Below are positions 59,603-64,000 of a DNA stretch of 64,000 nucleotides, one piece after another (the stretch's first letter is position 1; the number at the start of each line of letters is the position of its first letter). A program made the translations under genes and the position numbers. The notes beneath the pieces were generated by a model. That model saw only the letters and a list, made by a program, of their open reading frames with translations, made no database searches and had not been told where the DNA came from. The DNA is from Brevipalpus yothersi. Taxonomy: Eukaryota > Arthropoda > Arachnida > Trombidiformes > Tenuipalpidae. Location: contig QZCP01000025.1 of assembly GCA_003956705.1 (NCBI GenBank), positions 102,423 through 166,422 on the forward strand, in the 5' to 3' direction.

Positions 59603-62600
59603 ATGGCAACATCCAGAGAGCTGAATGATAAGATTATTGATGCTGGACAACTTGCCGATGGAAGTGATTATCATGTACGATGTATGGAAATGTCTGATGT
59701 TCCTGAGGCCCTGGAAGTTTGGAAAGAAGTTGGACTGTATGAGGGGTTGCATACCATCGAAAGCTTCCTCCAAGTTGATCCAGAAGGCTTTTTTGTGGCT
59801 GTCAGAAACAGCGATGGTAAGTTGAGTGAAATTTAAGTTCAATCTATTTTTGCAGGGATTTCATTGAGAATTTCTATTTGTATCGAATTTTTGAGGCCAT
59901 TTCAAATTCGACTCGAGATAAGATTGCTCTAAATTTACAGTTTGCTCATTTTTTCAAGAATATGTGGAAAATTCATTTCTATTCGAAATGATATTTTCTC
60001 TTCCAATTTGACCCCTCTGGTTTAGATTTAGACAACCCAGATCTCAAATTTTGTCACTCTTTGTAGCTTGTTCAAGAACATGTAATCTATGAATTCCAAT
60101 TAAAATGGTATCTAGTAAACGATATCAAAACCAAGCTGCCCTTGAGTAGGATTCAGATTCTTTTGATACCGCATCATGTATTCATCAGTCAAAGCCATTG
60201 CTTAACCATTATGATAAGCTCAAATTTTATCCGATACAAAAGCCTTTTGAAATTACCAAAAGATTACTAGGAAAGTGAATGTAGATATGAATAATAAAGT
60301 AGTTGTAATATTATCAATGGTGGTATAGCATTAGTTTCATAAGAATTGAAAGATTAAAGTTACTGAAGAGGATTTTCCTAGGGATACATGAATCATAAAA
60401 TTTTTAGAAAGAGCCTCTGAAAAAGAAAGATTTCAGGTTCAATTTTTTTGTCAATCGATTGGATGAACAATAGTGAATGTAAAAAACTTGTGAGAAAATC
60501 TTTTTCTCGAAAAAAAGAGAACAAAAATCGATGCTATTCTATGGAAATATTCATCAATCACTTTTGTCCCACTTCTGATTATTGGACCCATGTTCAACAA
60601 AGACTTTCCTGATAGTTTTCGTTATGAGTTTCACGTCTAAAAAAGTTTAGTAAACAACCTCAGGGAACATTTAACTGGTACTCTTTTGTGATCATTACAG
60701 CATGATAATAAGTGCAATCAAAGGACCGATGATAAGGGGATAAAAGTGTTTGGAGAGTATTCCAAGTGAAATGAACACAACTTTTGCAGCGATAAACACT
60801 CATATTATAGGGCAACTATTAATGAATGTTTAGATGAAATGAAGAATAGAAGAAGCTGTGGAGCTTCGAGGAGAAAGATGATCACAATATTGAATATCAT
60901 TCAATAATCAAGACTCTTATGGAAGAATATGATGTTCTAGGCATTCGAGGAATTTCATCCATGACCTGGGACAGTAGAGAAAAGAATGAACAAGAGGAAT
61001 GGAACCATTCAACAATACCTTGTTGAGATGGATCCTCCAGCTCTATTGTATAGCTCTTTTCAGATGATTTTATTGGTGATTTCTTTGCTTTCATATTCCA
61101 TCTAGACCATGAATCTTATCACGAATATTTCTTAAGCACAAGAATTTCCTAGGGACATATATGAAGCATATTTAATGAGTTTCCATGAAACGATTCAAAA
61201 AACGTGGAAACAGGTTATTGGACTCCTTGGTTAAATCCTCTTGTCAAACTAGAACGAAGGATGAGAATGTTTAAAATTGCTGGGATTATCATAGAAGGTG
61301 TTATTAAATTGAAATTTTCTTAGCTGAAATGTCACTCATGATTCAGAACTCTCAAAATTCAGAATATGGAAAGAATTTCCTCGCTGAATTGGAGAATTTT
61401 GAGATATGAGTACTGCATTAGAGGCATCTAACCTCTTGATATGTCTATCTGGAAAATTTTTTCTCCATTGGCCCAGCTCCTGATCTGAAATTTGAAAGCT
61501 TCAACCGATTTATCCTGACTTATTCCCCAGTACTAGTCTGTTTCTATACTGCGTATACACTTTATATGCATAAATTCATTAACAAGTTAATCTTGACTCT
61601 ATTTTTTCACTGAGACTATCTGAAAACTCATTTCTGACAAAGTTTTCTACTCAAATATTCATATAGCTCAAATTTGAATCAAATGACTACTCCACACACT
61701 CATTCCACACAATCATTTCCATCGTAAACTGTCCTGATTCAGTCAAGCTAATAATCTAAAATGTTTAGATAATCAAGCAGACCAGATATGGAATATCACT
61801 CAAAAATACCTTATCTCTGGAGGAAAACTATGAGAAAATTCAAATAATAATGCATTATAATAACACGTTCTCTTGATTTACCCCCTCGTATTCCAGGTCT
61901 AGTTATTGGTACCTTGTCCGGTGTTTTCGTTGATCCTCGAACTGCGTTCATCGGCTTGTATGCTGTGAGACCCAAATTTCAAGGACATGGTATTGGAATG
62001 AGACTATGGCAGAAAATGTTGAACCATGTTGGAGATAAGAATGCTGGTCTCCATGCAGTTCCAAAGTTACAAAAAACTTATCAAGAAAAGTGAGTTCAAT
62101 CACCAAACGTAGATGCCACCAGTGTCATCTAACAAAAAATCTATTCTACTGAGCCCAGTATACTGTACCTAGTAGATATTCCCTATCTAACCACCAAGAA
62201 TACTAACTCACTTTCACTTTTTTGCATTCCAATTTTTTCATTTCGTTTCTCCAGAGCTGGTTTCAAACTTTTGGATGATCGAAAAATATTCGAGTACAAA
62301 TCAATCAGCCTGAGAACTGAAGATTTGGTTCACAAAATTGATAACATTGCTGTGGTGCCGATGGATGAAAATATGATCGATTCGGCAATCGCATACGATG
62401 AACGCATTCTATTTTACAATCGGGGCAAACTTTTGCGTGCTATTTTCAGTGAAAAAGATGCTCTCTCATTGGCAGCACTTGATCAGGATAACGGTAAAAT
62501 TGTTGGTTATGGATGTATCAAAAAGAATAACATAGACACAGCGATGTCCGGTCCAGTGTATGCGGAAAATGATGCGGTGGCCGAATTAATTGTGTTCAAT

Positions 62601-62801
62601 TTGATTACCGAATTTAATCTCGCTCAAGAGAAAGGTTTGAATATGATGGTTCCCGATTGTAATCCAGGGGCCATTCGAATTGCTCAGAAACTTGGTATGA
62701 TCAAGCATGAAGAATTACCACGTCTTTTCACCAGAAACATTCCTGATGCTGATTTTGACAAAATATACTGTATAACTGTGGCCAATTTTTCGCCTTTCTG
62801 A
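59603..62801 (+). CDS. GNAT-family N-acetyltransferase with second GNAT-like domain
   Basis: Predicted acetyl-CoA-dependent N-acetyltransferase, cytosolic (no signal peptide), substrate unknown. Three exons, 59603-59816, 61897-62089 and 62255-62801, joined in phase (G|GT and AA|A), give 317 residues. The N-terminal GNAT domain spans about 20-150: YHVRCMEMSDVPEALEVWK, FFVAVRNSDG, LVIGTLSGVFV, and motif A at the acetyl-CoA pyrophosphate site, VRPKFQGHGIGMRLW (Q-G-H-G-I-G). About 175-317 forms a second, GNAT-like C-terminal half (KIVGYGCIKKN, then LIVFNLITEFNLAQEKG, PDCNPGAIRIAQKLGM), an arrangement I associate with the Acetyltransf_18 type. The first intron is 2.08 kb, far longer than the others in this window, with no gene seen in it. 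Confidence 0.88.
59817..61896 (+). other. Long first intron of the acetyltransferase gene
   Basis: GTAAGT donor and TTCCAG acceptor. AT-rich, with no nested gene or repeat recognised. Confidence 0.75.
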
Positions 62802-64000
62802 TGCTCATCGAATTTTTCTTCTTCTTCTTCTTCTTCTTCCGGTTTCTCAACCTCTCAACAAAAACACAAATATACACTGATAATAATTATCGTTGACCAT
62901 CAAATTAGATATAAACAATGATGATGAAACCTGATCAATTATTGAGCTTATGAAAATCAGCCACAATTTATTCAACAATGTGCCGATATCATTATTTAGT
63001 TAATTATATAGTTGAATAAGATTTAAAAAATTGATTATTTTAAAGTGTACGGCAAAAGTTGTTTAATTAGTGTAATAATAATAATTCTGATTTTGCTCCT
63101 TTTTTGAAAATATTTATACTACTACTACTACTACCACAACATATATCAGGTAATTTTAGGAGTAAAATTGAATATAGAATGAAAATTTTGACCTCTCAAC
63201 AAATTAGTATGCTAATTCAATTTTATTCATTTCAATTAAAATTAATCTTGTCTCTCTCTCTTTTTCTCATTCTCAATGGTTTGATAAACTCTGATCTTGT
63301 GAGTTATGGCTTCAAAAATGTAATGTTATTGGAAGATTAAATGATTCACTTATGTTCAACCATGTTTGATAAAGTTAATCTCAATGAATTGATGATAAAC
63401 GAAATATTCACCATTATGTGCACTCGCATAGCTTTCTCACCATGCAATAATTCAATCGTGCTCATGGTAAATACCCTATATTATCATGGTAGGACGATAT
63501 ATTCTGAGCATACACAAAATTATGAGACAAAGATTAGCAACGCTAGTAAGTCTAAATCCATTCATGATGGTATGCAAGATTAATTGTTATGGACGTTGTG
63601 AAAGGAGAGACAAATTATATACATTCACTTTTCGCGCTGTCTCTCTTTCTCAACCTTTGAATGTTGACGTGTATAAAATTTTTTGCTTCCTCTGTCAACC
63701 TTAAATTAGGATTCCCTTTCTGAATGGAGGAAAGATTTTCATCAACAAATCAAAAGGGAAGAGAAGAAAAGAAGAGAGAGCGAGAGAAAAAGACAGGGAA
63801 TACACAAAGAGAAGGAAAAAAGCTTGATTCAAAGGTATTCCTTTGTATTCACCTATGCTCAAAGTTAGGTGAGGTCATTCTTCTCTCACTCTTGTATTCT
63901 TCTTCTCTTCTTTCAACTTTCTCATCCTCATTTTATTCTATTTTCACCTTATACTGAAGAATGATTCTGAAAAGTTCTGGAGTCGATCTAGATAAGTTTT
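62802..64000. other. 3' flank, no gene supported
   Basis: Starts with a (CTT)n run just after the stop codon. Short trinucleotide runs (ACT)n lie near 63118. Open frames are under 81 codons with no recognisable pattern. Confidence 0.5.

Overview
This is eukaryotic, AT-rich DNA. It very probably comes from a mite or a related chelicerate. The two cuticular proteins carry a chelicerate-style chitin-binding domain ending in a GFR...NEPG box. Introns are mostly 70-150 bp with GT-AG ends, transcripts have arthropod-type TATA/initiator promoters, and the serine proteases have a non-basic activation site like mite group 3 proteases. I could not run a search, so the species is not determined.

Layout. 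1-15.6 kb holds no gene I can support; it is studded with (GA/CT)n microsatellites, one of which spans an assembly gap (3790-4000). 16.0-21.8 kb holds two tandem plus-strand cuticular protein genes. Between them lies the 5' exon of a minus-strand CUB/EGF protein whose remaining exons I cannot find. A near-perfect long inverted repeat sits at 19.70-19.89 kb.

22.8-51.1 kb is a rearranged tandem cluster of two secreted protein families. One is a small disulfide protein family with the strict signature C-x10-C-x-C-x9-G-x6-C. I count nine loci: eight two-exon genes, each with a phase-1 intron just after the signal peptide, and one orphan exon. The other is an intronless trypsin-like serine protease family with two intact genes and three broken copies. 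In three places a protease copy (two intact, one truncated) is followed on the same strand, about 0.7 kb downstream, by a small Cys gene, so the pair was duplicated as a module. I do not recognise the small family, and it is the best candidate here for something undescribed.

The cluster is interrupted at about 29-39 kb by a transposon-rich island. It contains a 1.2 kb long-TIR element flanked by TA, a decayed Merlin/ISXO2-type transposase and an interstitial TTAGG-like telomeric array. A 570 bp insertion at 47.0-47.6 kb is dated relative to its duplication by an empty paralogous site at 40.6 kb.

52.3-62.8 kb is ordinary housekeeping DNA. It holds an eight-exon NUP205 nucleoporin gene with a DRE/NRF1-like promoter and a three-exon GNAT-family N-acetyltransferase. 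62.8-64 kb has no gene I can support.
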